The notes under the pieces are model-generated. The model saw only the letters and a list, made by a program, of their open reading frames with translations, was not told the DNA's origin and ran no database searches. This document shows, piece by piece, positions 10,601 to 22,105 of a stretch of DNA of 64,000 nt. The DNA is from Aquilaria yunnanensis (Eukaryota > Streptophyta > Magnoliopsida > Malvales > Thymelaeaceae), in assembly GCA_039654915.1 (NCBI GenBank), contig CM077597.1:39654001-39718000 (forward strand), read 5' to 3'. The position numbers and the translations under genes were made by a program. Each line of letters starts with the position of its first letter. Position 1 is the stretch's first letter.

Positions 10601-13600
10601 TTACTATGAATGCTTTCATTTCATTCCAAACTTGCTGTGAATGTTTTCATTTCATCCTGAACAAATTGTGAATGTTTCCATTCCAAACTATTTGTGAATA
10701 TTTCCATTTTATTCTGAACAAGTTGTGAATATTTATATTTAAAACTAGTTGTAAATGTTTCTATTCCAAACTAGGTGTAAATGTTTCCATTTCATTCCAA
10801 ACTAGTTGAGAATGTTTGCATTTAATTCTAAACAAGTTATAATTGCTTTCATTCCAAACTAGTTGTGAACGTTTCCATCTCATTCTAAATAAGTTGTGAA
10901 TATTTTCATTCCAAACAAGTTGTGAATGGTTCATTTCCATTCTAAACAAGTTCTGAATGCTTCTATTCCAAGCTAGTTGTCACTGCTTCCATTCCATTCC
11001 AAATTAGTTGCAAATGTTTCTATTTTATTCTAAATAAGTTATGAATGTTTCCATTCAAAACAAGTTGTGAATGTTTCCATTTCATTGTAAACAAGTTGTG
11101 GATGTTTCCATTTTATTCTAAACAAGTTATGAATGTTTCAATTCGAAACTAGTTGAGAATGCATTGATTTCATTCTATGAAAGTTGTGAATGTTTCCATT
11201 ACAAACAAGTTATTAGTGTTTCCATTTCATTGTAAACAAGTTGTGGATGTTTCCATTTTATTCTAAACAAGTTATGAATGTTTCAATTCGAAACTAGTTG
11301 AGAATGCATTGATTTCATTCTATGAAAGTTGTGAATGTTTCCATTACAAACAAGTTATTAGTGTTTCCATTTCATTCAAAACAAATTGTCAATGTTTTGA
11401 AACCAAACATGCTGTGAATATTTCCATTTCATTCTAAATAAGTTGTGAATACTTGCTTTTCATTCTACACAAGTTGTGAATGTTTCCATTTCAATCTAAA
11501 CAAGTTGTAAATGTTTCCATTGCAAACCAGTTGTGACTGTTTTCATTTCATTCTAAACAAGCTATAAATAATTTCATTTCATTCTAAATAAGTTCTCAAT
11601 GTTTCCATTCCAAATGAATTGTGAATGTTTCTATTTTATTTGAAACAAGTTGTGAATGCTTCCATTCCAAACTAGCTCCATTTGTTTCCCTTTCATTGTA
11701 AACTAGTTTAGAATGTTTCCATTCCAAGCTAGTTATGAATGTTTTCTTTCCATTTTAAACAAGCTGAAAATGTTTCCACTTCAAACTAGTTATGAATATT
11801 TTTCAATTTCATTCTAAACAACTCATGAATGTTCCCATTCCAAATAAGTTGTAAACGATTCCCTTTTATTCTAAACTAGCTATGATTGTTTCCATTCCAA
11901 ACTACTTGTGAATGTTTCCATTTCATTTTTGTAGTGAATGTTTCTGTTTCATTTCTGTTATGAATGTTTCCATTTCATTCTAAAGAACTTGTGAATACTC
12001 CAAACTAGTTGTCAATGTGTCCATTTTATTCTAAACAAGTTATGAATGTCTTCACTCCAAACTAGTTGTGGATGTGTCCATTTCATTCTAAACAAGTTGT
12101 GAATGTTTCCAATCCATTTTAGTTATGAATGTTTCCAGCTTATTCCAAATTCCAAATTAGTTTTGAGTGTTTCCATTCCAAACTAGTTTTGAATGTTTAT
12201 ATTCCAAACTAGTTATGAGTTAGAAATGAATGTTTCCATTCAATTCTAAACATGATGTGAATGTTTCTATTTCATTTTAAACAAGTTGTGAACATTTCGA
12301 TCCAAAACTAGTTGTGAATGTTTCCATTTCATTCTAAACAAGTTGTCAATGTTTACATTCTAAAAAAGTTATGAATGTTTCCTTCCTAAATAAACTATGA
12401 ATGTCTCCATCTACAAGTAGGTGTAAATGTTCACATTTTGTTCCAAACTAGTCGTAAATGTTTCCATTTCATTGTAAACAAGTTGTGAATGTTCCTACTC
12501 CAAACTAGTTGTGAAAATTTTCATTTCATTCCTTACATATTGTGAAAGTTTCCATTCCAAACTAGTTGTAAATGTTTCCATTTTAATCAAGTTGTGAATG
12601 TTTCCATTCCAAACTAGTTGTGAATGTTTCCATTCCAAACTAGTTTTGAACATTTCCATTTCTTTCCAAGCAAATTATGAATCTTTCCATTATAAGCATG
12701 TTGTGAATGGTTCCTTTCCATTGTAAGCATGTTGTGAATGTTTCCACTCCAGACTAGTTGTGAATGTTTCCATTCCATTCCAAACCAATTGTGAATGTTT
12801 CTATTTCATTCTGAAGAAGCTATGAATGTTTCCATTCCAATCTAGTTGCAAATGATTCCATTCCATTCTAAAGGAGGCATGAATGTTTCCATCCTAAACA
12901 ACTTATGAATGTTTCTATTACTTTCTGAACAAGTTGTGAATGTTTCAATTCCAAAATTGTTAGGAATGCTTTCATTTCATATTAAAAAAGTTGTGAATGT
13001 TTCCATTACAAATAATTTGTGAACGTTTCCATTCTATACTAAAAAGGTTATGATTGTTTTAATTCTAAACATGTTGTAATGGTTTCCATTTCATTCAAAC
13101 AAGTTGTGAATACTTCCATTTCATTATGAACAAGCTATGGATGTTTTTGTTACAAACTAGTTGTGAATGTTTCCATTTCAATCTAAATTAGTTGTCAATG
13201 GTTGCACTGCAAACCAGATGTGAATGTTTCCTTTTCATTCTAAACAAGTTTTAAATAATTCCATTTCATTCTAAACAAGTTATGAATGTTTCTATTCCAA
13301 ACTAGTTGTCAATGTTTCCATTCTATTCTAAACTAGTTGCAAATGTTTTTGTTTCATTCTAAATTAGTTGTGGATCCTTCCATTTTATTCCAAACAGATT
13401 GCGAATAATTTTATTTCATTCTAAACAAGTTCTAAAAGTTTCTATTCTAAACTAGTTATGAATGGTTTCTTTCCAAACTAGTTGTGAATGTTTCCATTTC
13501 ATTCTAAACAAGTTGTGAATGTTTCCATTCAAAATAAAAAGGCAATGATTCCATTGCAAACTAACTGTGAATGTGTCCAACCCAAACAAGTTATTGTTGT

Positions 13601-15754
13601 TTCCAATCCAAATTAGCTGTGAATGTTTCTAGTTCATTATAAACAAGTTCTGAAAGTTTACTTTCCATACTTGTTGTGAATATTTTTTACTTTCATTCAA
13701 AACAGGTTGTGAATGTTGCCATTCAAAAAAGTTATGAACATTTTCATTTCATTCTAAACTGGTTATGGATGTTTCCATTTGAAATCAGTTGTGAAAGTTT
13801 CCACTTCGTTCTAGTTATGAATGTTTCCATTTCATGCTAAACAAGCTATGAATGTTTCCATTCTAAGCTAGTTGTGAATGTTTTCATTTGATTCCAAACA
13901 AGTAATGATTGTTTCCTTTCCAAACTAGCTTTGAATGTTTCCAGTTCATTCTAAATAGGTTGCGAATGTCTCCATTCCAAACTAGTTATGAATGTTTCCA
14001 TTTCAATCTAAACAGGTTATGAATGTTCCATTCCAAACAAGTTGTGAATGCTCCATTCCAAACAAGTTATGAAAGTTTCCATTTCAAACTAGTTGTGAAT
14101 GATTCCAATTCATTCAAAAACATGTTGTGAATGTTTCCAATCCAAACAAGTTGTGAATCTTTTTATTCCAAACTAGTTGTCAATTTTTCCAATTCATTCT
14201 AGATAAGTTGTGATTGTTTTCATTCCAAACAATTTATGAGCGCATCTATTTTATTTTAAATAACCTGTGAATGTTTCCCTTCCATACTAGTTGAGAATGT
14301 TTCTGTTCCAAAGTAGTTGTAAATGTTTCCATTTCATTCTAAACAAGATATGAACGGTTCCAATCTAGACAATTTGTGAGTGTTTCCATTCCAAACTTGT
14401 TGTGAATGTTTTCATTTCATCTTGAACAAGTTATGAATGTTTCCATTCCAAACTAGTTGTGAATGTTTCCAATTCATTCTAAACAAGTTGTGAATGTTTC
14501 TATTTGAAACGAGTTGTGAATGTTTCCATTCCAAACTAGTTGTGAATGTTTCCATTTCATTCTAAACAAGTTCTAAATGTCTCCATTCTAAATGAGTTGT
14601 GAATGTTTCCATTTCATTCTAAGCAAATTCTGAATGTTTCCATTCTAAACCAATATTGAACATTTCCATTCCAAAGTAGTTGCAAATACTTTCATTTTAT
14701 TCTAAACAAGTTATCCGCCTACATTCTAAACTAGTTGTACATGTTTCTAATTCATTCTAAACAAGTAATGAATTTTTCTATTCCAAACATATTGTGAGTG
14801 TTTCCATTTCATTCTAGACAAGTTGTGAACGTACCCTTGCAGAACTAGTTGGGAATGCTTCCATTTCATTCTTTACAAGTTGTGAATGTTTCCATTTGAA
14901 ACCAATATTGAATGTTTCCATTCCAAACCAATTGTGAATATTTCCGTTTCATTCTAAACAAGTTGTAAATATTTCTATTCCAAACAAATTGTGAATGTTT
15001 CCACTTCATTCTTAACAAGTTGTGAATGTTCACATTCCAAACCAGTTGCGAATGTTTCCATCTCATTCAAAACAAGTTGTGAACATTTTGATTCCAAACT
15101 AGCTGTTAATGCTTCCATTCTGAACTAGCTATGAATATTTCTATTCCAAACTATGTGTGAATGTTTCAATTTCATTCTACACAAGTTGTGCAGGTTTCCA
15201 TTTCAAACTAGGCATGAATGTTTCCATTTCATTCTAAACAAGTTGGTAATGTTTCCATTTCTTCCCAAACAAGTTCTGAAGTTTTTTATTCCATTATAAA
15301 CAAGTTGTGAATGTTTCTTTCCAAGCAAGTTCTGAGTTTTTCCATTTAATCCAGAACATGTTTTGAATGTTTTCATTCTAAACTACTTGTCAAAGTTTCC
15401 ATTCAAAACAAGCTATGAAGGTTTCCTTTCCAAGCAAGTATGAAAGTTTCCATGCCAAATTACTTGCGAGTGGTCCCATTTCATTCCAAACCAGTTGTAA
15501 AAGTTTCTGCTTCATTCTGAAGAAATTATGTGTGTTTCTATTCCAAAATAGTTCTTAATATTTCTATTTCATTCCAAACAAATTGTGAATGTTTCCATTC
15601 GAAACTAGTTGTGAATTTTTCATTTAATTCTCAATAGGTTGTGATGTTTCAATTCCAAACAAGTTATGAATGTTTCCATTCCAAACAATGTATGTTTCTA
15701 TCTTATTCTAAACTAGTTGTGAATGTTTTCATTCCACACTAGATATGAAAGTTT
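7658..15754 (+). repeat. Satellite block 1 (26/31-nt monomers, about 8.1 kb)
   Basis: Head-to-tail degenerate tandem repeat. Each monomer begins with the core GTTGTGAATGTTTCC and continues with either ATTTCATTCTAAACAA (31-nt type) or ATTCCAAACTA (26-nt type); the types alternate or run in short series. Neighbouring monomers usually differ by several bases, so the block is old. B-to-next junctions create AACTAGTT, an 8-bp palindrome containing a SpeI site. Monomers form weak stems (GAATG...CATTC). Short minus-strand ORFs (for example 9231-9452, 14866-15066) are by-products of the period. I do not recognise the family. Confidence 0.95.
11072..11361 (+). repeat. Exact 145-bp tandem duplication inside the satellite
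   Basis: 11072-11216 and 11217-11361 read the same base for base by eye. The unit holds five monomers (31+26+31+26+31 = 145) including private variants such as GAGAATGCATTGATTTC. This is a recent higher-order duplication, probably unequal crossing-over, in an otherwise diverged array. Confidence 0.92.
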
Positions 15755-17143
15755 TGTTGGGTTTCAGGAGCCAAATAGGCATAGCGAAACATAACGAAAA
15801 CCCTCCAGGATCCAAGTGAAATGAAGTAAATTGGGTGTTTGAAAATTTTATACCTAGTTGGTTCAGATCTTTCCTGCAACTGTTTAGTCAAATCATAAAC
15901 TTAAACTAATGACATGTTCAAGCTCTCTACGGTATCCACATAAGCCTATCAAGATCACCATCCCTCTACCATGTCCTAGCAGATTCATTCCTCTTGTGCA
16001 CAGTAATAACTTGTGTCCTCCAAGGAATGGCAAGAGAAGAGTGTTGCTGCCACTTTTTGAACTCTTTTGATTTCAACCTTAGGGACACTAAGGTAAGAAT
16101 TACAAATTTTCTTACTATATGATGTTTATATAGTAAGACTCAATTCCTAAGCCTAATGGGTTTCAAAACCCTAATCCAATTAGGTTTAATTCTGGGCTTC
16201 ATTAATGGCTCAGCCTTTGGGCCAACCACTAATATGAAATTATTATGAAGTGAAAACCCAAACATTTTGGAACATGCACTCAAATAATCCAAATGGCTCT
16301 ATATGTGCACCCCAATAGGCTCCTACTATGTTGGCAATGATCATAAATCACAATGAGCGATGTCTAGCAACACATCATTGCTACCTAAGTGACAAAATAG
16401 TCAGTGACTTGACTAAACTACTAGGATCATAATCCGTAAATGCCATTGTCCCTTTGTCCAAGATATCAAGATCAAGCATGAGACATAGAATGTGTCACTC
16501 TCATATACCCCAATCTATGGTTTCTTGATTCCTGAGTAGACTAACATAAACCGATGACATTGATTTTGTATATCAATTGATCTGAGCATGGCCAGCATTT
16601 TCTTCGTCTCACTCTATCAAAGGGCCCAAAGATATCACTCCCGTGACATAGGTATGTGACATACCCAATGACCACCTTAATCATACAAAACCCTCCAAAT
16701 GGTATGTGACATACCCAATGACCACCTTCATATTCACTCAGTTATGAGCAACAAAAGGAAGTATCAAAGTATATGACTCACCTGTAGGGAACCTTGATGA
16801 CCTTAGGTCAAAGGACTACATATATCATGATCACTATGAGAATAACTTATGACACTCATATAATGATCCATGTAGCATTCTCATGGTCGGTCGGTCCAAC
16901 ATACAAGTTCTCCAACTTGTGCCCATATATGCTAGTCTTTATGTTTTATTCTAACCCAATCCACAATAACACTAGACCAGGGACATTTAAGAATACTATT
17001 ATTCAAGGGTTATAATTACATTTGATTATGTCATACCAAAACAATACAACAAACATAATTACTGGACTAGTGCCTAAAAAAATCATGACTCAAGGTGCAA
17101 AATACAATCATCCCATGATTGGCTTTTGGGCATAACATTAACA
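15755..17143 (-). mobile_element. Solo copia LTR with perfect 5-bp target duplication
   Basis: Starts TGTTGGGTTTCAGGAGCC and ends GGCATAACATTAACA on the plus strand, colinear with the LTR at 5036-6450 but clearly diverged, with small indels. It is flanked by AGTTT at 15750-15754 and at 17144-17148, and satellite continues on both sides. No internal element sequence remains, so this is a solo LTR left after LTR-LTR recombination. The short plus-strand ORF at 16794-17015 is spurious. Confidence 0.95.
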
Positions 17144-18194
17144 AGTTTCCTTTTAATTTTAAATATGTTGTGAATATTAATGTTCCAAACAAGTTGTAAA
17201 TGTTTCTACTCTATTCTAGTTGTGAATGTTTCCATTTCATTCCAAACTAGTTGAGAATGTTTCCACTTAATTCTAAACAAGTTGTGAATGTTTCCATTTC
17301 ATTCAAAACAAGTTGTGAATGTTTTCATTCCAAACAAGTTGTGAATGGTTCCATTTCATTCAAAGTAAGTTGCGAATGTTTCGATCCCAAACTTCCTGAA
17401 AATGTTTCCATTCCATTCCAAACTAGTTGCAAATGTTTTTATTTCATTCTAAACTAGTTATGAATGTTTCCTTTACAAACTAGTTGTGAATGTTTGCATT
17501 TCATTCTAAATAATGTGTGAATGTTTCAATTGCAAACCAGTCGTGACTGTTTTCATTTCATTCTAAATAAGATATGAATGTTTCAATTCCAAACAAGTTA
17601 TGAATGTTTCCACTACATTATAAACAAGTTACAAATGTTTTGATTCCAAACAGGTTGCGATTGTCTCCACTTCATTCTAAACAAGTTGTCAATGTTTCCA
17701 TTTTAATCTAAACAAGTTATGAATATTTTCATTATAAACATTTTGTAATTGTTCCCATTTTATTCTAAATAAGTTGTAAATGTTTTCATTTCATTCTAAA
17801 CAAGTTATGAATCTTTCCATTCCAAACTATTTGTGAATGTTTCTATTCCATTCTAAACAAGTTGTGAATGTTTCCATTCTAGACTAGTTGTGATTGTTTC
17901 CATTCTAGACTAGTTGTGAATGTTTGCAGTTTATTCTAAACTAGTTGTGAATTTTTTTCCATTGTGTTCTAAACAAGTTGTGAATGTTCTCATTGCAATC
18001 AACTTGTGAACATTTTCATTTCATTCAAAACTTGTGAATGTTTCCATTCCAAACTAGTTGTGAATGTTTCCATTTCATTCTAAGCAAGTTATGAATGCTT
18101 TGATTCCAAACTTATTGTCAATGTTTCCATTTCATTATAAAAAAGTTGTGAATGTTTCCATTCTAAAGAAGCAGAGTATTTCTATTCCAAACAA
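17144..18194 (+). repeat. Satellite block 2a, forward orientation
   Basis: Same 26/31-nt monomers in the same orientation as block 1, resuming right after the solo LTR. It ends about 18194, where the repeat turns to the opposite strand. A short ORF at 17251-17457 is a repeat artefact. Confidence 0.93.
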
Positions 18195-19849
18195 CCTATG
18201 AGATGGAAACATTCACAACTAGTTTGAAGCGGAAACATTAACAACTAGTTTGAAGCGGAAATATTAACAACTTGTTTTGAATGAGATGGAAGCATTCATA
18301 ATTTGTATAGAATGAAATGAAAACATTCCTAACTTCTTTTGAATGAAATCAAAACATTCACAACTACTTTGGAGTAGAGGTAATAACAATTTGTTTAGAA
18401 TGAAATGGCAACATTCACAACCTGTGTCACATGAAATGGACACATTGATGACCTGCTTAGAATGAAATGAGAACATTAACAACTTGTTTAGAATCAAATG
18501 GAAACATTCACAAGTTGTTTAAAATGAAATGTAAACATTCACAACTTATTTAGAATGAATTGGAAACATCCATTACAAGTTTCGAAAGGAAACTTTAACA
18601 ACTTGTCCAGGCAGAAATCGAAACAACAACATCTTTTTAATGAAATGAAAACATCCACAACTAGTTTAGAATAGAAATGTTAACAACTAATTTAGAATGA
18701 AATGGAAACATTCACAACTTGTTTAGAATAAAATGGAAACATTCATAATTAGTTTAGAGTCAAAACATTAACAACTTGTTTAGGATGCAATAAAAACATT
18801 CACAACTTGTTTAAAATGAAATTAAAACATTCATAACTTGTTTAGAATGAAATGGAAACATTATCAACTTGTTTAGAAAGAAGGAGAAACATTCACAACC
18901 TATTTAGAATGAAATGGAAACTTTTAACAACTTGTTTAGAATGAAATGGCAAGATTCACAACTAGTTTTGAATGAAAACATTGACAACTTGTTTAGAATA
19001 AAAAATAAACATTCATAACTTGTTTAGAATGAAATGGAAGCATTCACAACTTGTTTAGAAAGAAATAGGAACAATCACAACTAGTTTTGAAAGGAAACAT
19101 TCACAACTTGTTTAGAATAAAATGGCAACATTCCTAACTTGTTTAAAATGGAAAAGAAACACTCACAACTTATTTAGAATCAAAGAGAAACATTCACAAC
19201 CTATTAAGAATGAAATGGAAACATTCAAAACTAGTTTAGAATAAAATGGAAACATTCACAGCTTGTTTAGAATTAATGGAAACAATCACAGCTAGTTTGG
19301 AATGGAAACATTACCAACTTGTTTAGCATTAAATGTGAACCTTCACAACTTGTTTAGAATGAAATAGAAACTTTCATAACTAGTTCGGAATGGAAACATT
19401 CACAACTTATTTAGAACAAAATGGAAACATTCACAACTTTTTTAAAATAAAATGGAAACAATCATAACATGTTTAAAATCAAATAGAAACATTTAGAACA
19501 TGTTTAGGATAAAAAGGAAACAATCACAACTTGTTTAGAATGCACTAGAAACTTCCTGAACTTGTTTAGAATGTAATCGAAATAATCACAACTACTTTGG
19601 AATGGAAACGTTAGCAACTTGTCTAGAATGAAATGGATATACTAACAACTTGTTTGGAATGAAATGGAGACATTGACAACTTGTTTTAGAATCAAGTGGA
19701 AACTTACACAACTTGTTTAGAATAAAATGGAAACAGTCACAACTTGTTTAGAATGAAATCGAAACATTCATAACTTATTTAGAATGAATTAGAAACATTC
19801 ATAACTTATTTGGAAAGGAAACATTAACAACTTGTTTAGAAGAAATCAA
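18195..19849 (-). repeat. Satellite block 2b, inverted orientation
   Basis: From about 18195 monomers read as the reverse complement (GGAAACATTCACAACTTG followed by TTTAGAATGAAAT), continuing to the copia LTR at 19850. The 31-nt type dominates. The turn occurs within one monomer length (CCAAACAACCTATGAGATGG) with no spacer, giving a head-to-head satellite junction. Confidence 0.95.
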
Positions 19850-21283
19850 TGTTCGGTTTCGGGAGCCAAACAGCGCAGCAAAATTTAAGCGAAACCCTCC
19901 AGGATCCAAGTGAAATGGGGTAAACCGGGTGTTCAAAAATTTTCATATCTAATTTTTTGTTGAGATCTCTCACCCAACTGTAGAGTCGAACCACAAAACC
20001 TGAATAGTTGACGTGTTCAAGCTCTCTTTGGTATCCACACAAGCCTCTCGGGATCACAACGCTTCCACTACATCCCGGCAGATGCGTTTCTTTTGCTTTC
20101 GTAGTGCTAGCTTGCATCCTCCAAGGAATTGCAAGAGAGGAGTGCGGCTGTCCTTTTGGGAGGCTAGGGCAAGAAGCTACAAATTTCTCACTAAAAGTTG
20201 TATTTGTAGTGAGCCTCAACTTCTAGGCCTAATGGGTTTCAAAGCCCTAATCCAATTAGGCTTCAATTTTGGGCTTAATAACGGCTCACCTTTTGGGCCC
20301 ATTATTAATACAAAATTATTGTGAAACCATAAACCAAATAATTAGCCCATAAACCAAATAATTAGCCCATGCACTCTAATGATCCAAATAGCCCTATGTG
20401 TGCGACCCAATAGGCTATTACCATGTTGGCAATGATCATAAATCACATTTGTAATCATAAGCAATGAGTGGTGTCTAGCAACACATCATTGCTACCCAAG
20501 TGACAAGATTGTCAGTGATTCGACTAAACCTTTATGATCATCATCGATATATGCCATTGTCCCTTTGTCCAAGATATCAAGACTAAGCACGAGACATGGA
20601 ATGTGTCACTCTCATATAGCCTAATCTTTGGTTTCTTGATTACCGAGTAGACCAACTTAAACTGATGACATTGATATCATATATAAACTCATTCGAGCAT
20701 GGCCATGGATTTTCTAAGTTTCACTCTATCAAGGGGCCCAAAGATATCACTCCCGTTACATAGGAGGGACAAATCCCATCTTGATCATACAAATCACTTT
20801 GCATGATATGTGGCATACCTAATGACCTCCTTCAAGTTCAATCTGTTACGTGCACCAAAGGAAAGTATGAAAGTATGTGACTTACATGTAGGGAATATTG
20901 ATGATCATAGGTTGAAGGACTACATATACCATGATCACTATGAGAATCACTTATGACACTCATATAACGATCCATGTAGTGTTCACATGGTGGGTCGGTC
21001 CAGTACACAAGTTCTCCAACTTGTACCTATATGTAGACTACATAACTCATATTAGTCTCCACATATGCTAGTCGTTATGTACTATTGCAATCCGCTCCAC
21101 AATAATACTAGACCAAGGACGTTTAAGAATATCATTATTCTAAGGTTACAATTGTGTTTATTATGTTACGCAGGAATAAAACAACGAACATAATTGCTGG
21201 ATTAATGCTTTAATAAAATATCATGACTCAATCTACAAAAAATACAATCATCTCATGATTGGCTTTTGGGCACAACACTAACA
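19850..21283 (-). mobile_element. Copia LTR (full length, 1434 bp)
   Basis: Starts TGTTCGGTTTCGGGAGCC and ends GGGCACAACACTAACA on the plus strand, full length relative to 5036-6450. A short duplication (AACCAAATAATTAGCCCAT repeated at about 20331-20367) makes it slightly longer. Flanks do not match (ATCAA left, ATTAG right), because a second LTR fragment lies directly to the right. Confidence 0.92.
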
Positions 21284-21284
21284 A

Positions 21285-21659
21285 TTAGGTCAAAGGACTA
21301 CATATACCATGATCACTATGAGAATCACTTATGACACTCATATAATGATCCATGTAGTGTTCTTATGGTGGGTCGGTCCAGTAATAAGTTCTCCAACTTA
21401 TACCCATATGTAGAATACATATCTCATATTAGTCTCCACATATGCTAGTCATTATGTATTATTGTAACCCGCTCCACAATAATACTAGACCAGGGATGTT
21501 TGAGAATATCATTATTCTAGGGTTACAATAATGTTTATTACGTTGCACAGAAATAAAACAACAAACATAATTCCTAGATTAATGCCTTAATAAAATATTA
21601 TGACTCAATGTGCAAAGATACAATCATCTCATGATTGGCCTTTGGGCACAACACTAACA
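21285..21659 (-). mobile_element. Partial second copia LTR (375 bp of U3)
   Basis: Repeats the right-hand 375 bp of the preceding LTR (from TTAGGTCAAAGGACTAC to CACTAACA) with several percent differences, so it is not a fresh duplicate. It is joined at its right end to the polypurine tract and pol end of a copia element, so it is the start of that element's 3' LTR. The rest of this LTR is missing, replaced by the full LTR at 19850-21283. Confidence 0.88.
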
Positions 21660-21812
21660 ATCTCCCACTTGCACTAAACGCCAGTCATCCATGTACCTAA
21701 TACCGATGGACTTAGAATAGCTATCATGCTTCTGCTGCGTAAGGGGCTTTGTCAGCAGATCAGCAATGTTACTATTTGTCAAAGTCCTACATATCGTCAT
21801 ATCACCCTTCTT
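21660..21812 (-). pseudogene. Copia pol C-terminus with polypurine tract
   Basis: On the minus strand it encodes the conserved C-terminal tail of copia pol (ADLLTKPLTQQKHDSYSK, then GIRYMDDW and QVGDC), with the stop codon formed by the first bases of the LTR (TGT TAG). The polypurine tract (AAGTGGGAGAT on the minus strand, ~21660-21671) immediately precedes the LTR and primes plus-strand DNA. The fragment breaks off into satellite at ~21812. Only about 50 codons remain, so it is a truncated remnant. Confidence 0.88.
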
Positions 21813-22013
21813 CATTTTAAACATGTTATGAATGTTTCTAATTCATTGTAAACAAGTTATGAATGTTTCTGTTCCATTCTAAACAGGTTGTTAAAGTTTC
21901 CAATCTAAACTAGTCAAAAAAAATTTTTATGTCATTCTAAAGAAGTTGTGAATCTTTCTATTTCATTCTAAACAAGGTTTGAACGTTTCTCTTGCATTCT
22001 AAACAAGTTGTAA
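21813..22013 (+). repeat. Satellite island (about 200 bp)
   Basis: Six or seven forward monomers of the same satellite separate the copia remnant from the G1 chromovirus stub. This shows both inserted in the same array. Confidence 0.9.
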
Positions 22014-22105
22014 ACAAGTCTTATTTGATTTAGCCCTAAAGGGAACACTGTCTAGGCTTAGCTCTGATTGTACTAAACAAGCAGGCTCTGATACCAAACA
22101 AAGCC
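22014..22105 (-). mobile_element. Stub of G1 internal leader with primer-binding site
   Basis: Nearly identical to 31871-31962, the leader next to the G1 5' LTR, including the initiator-Met primer-binding site (GGCTCTGATACCA at 22084-22096). It lies on the outer side of the 3' LTR, where host DNA is expected. The minus-strand order is therefore LTR, internal, LTR, start of a second internal region: a tandem-element signature, truncated into satellite at 22014. Confidence 0.9.

Noticed and set aside
7658..15754. CRISPR-like array of short regular repeats
   Set aside because: There are no unique spacers; the units are contiguous, diverged tandem monomers in a plant genome.
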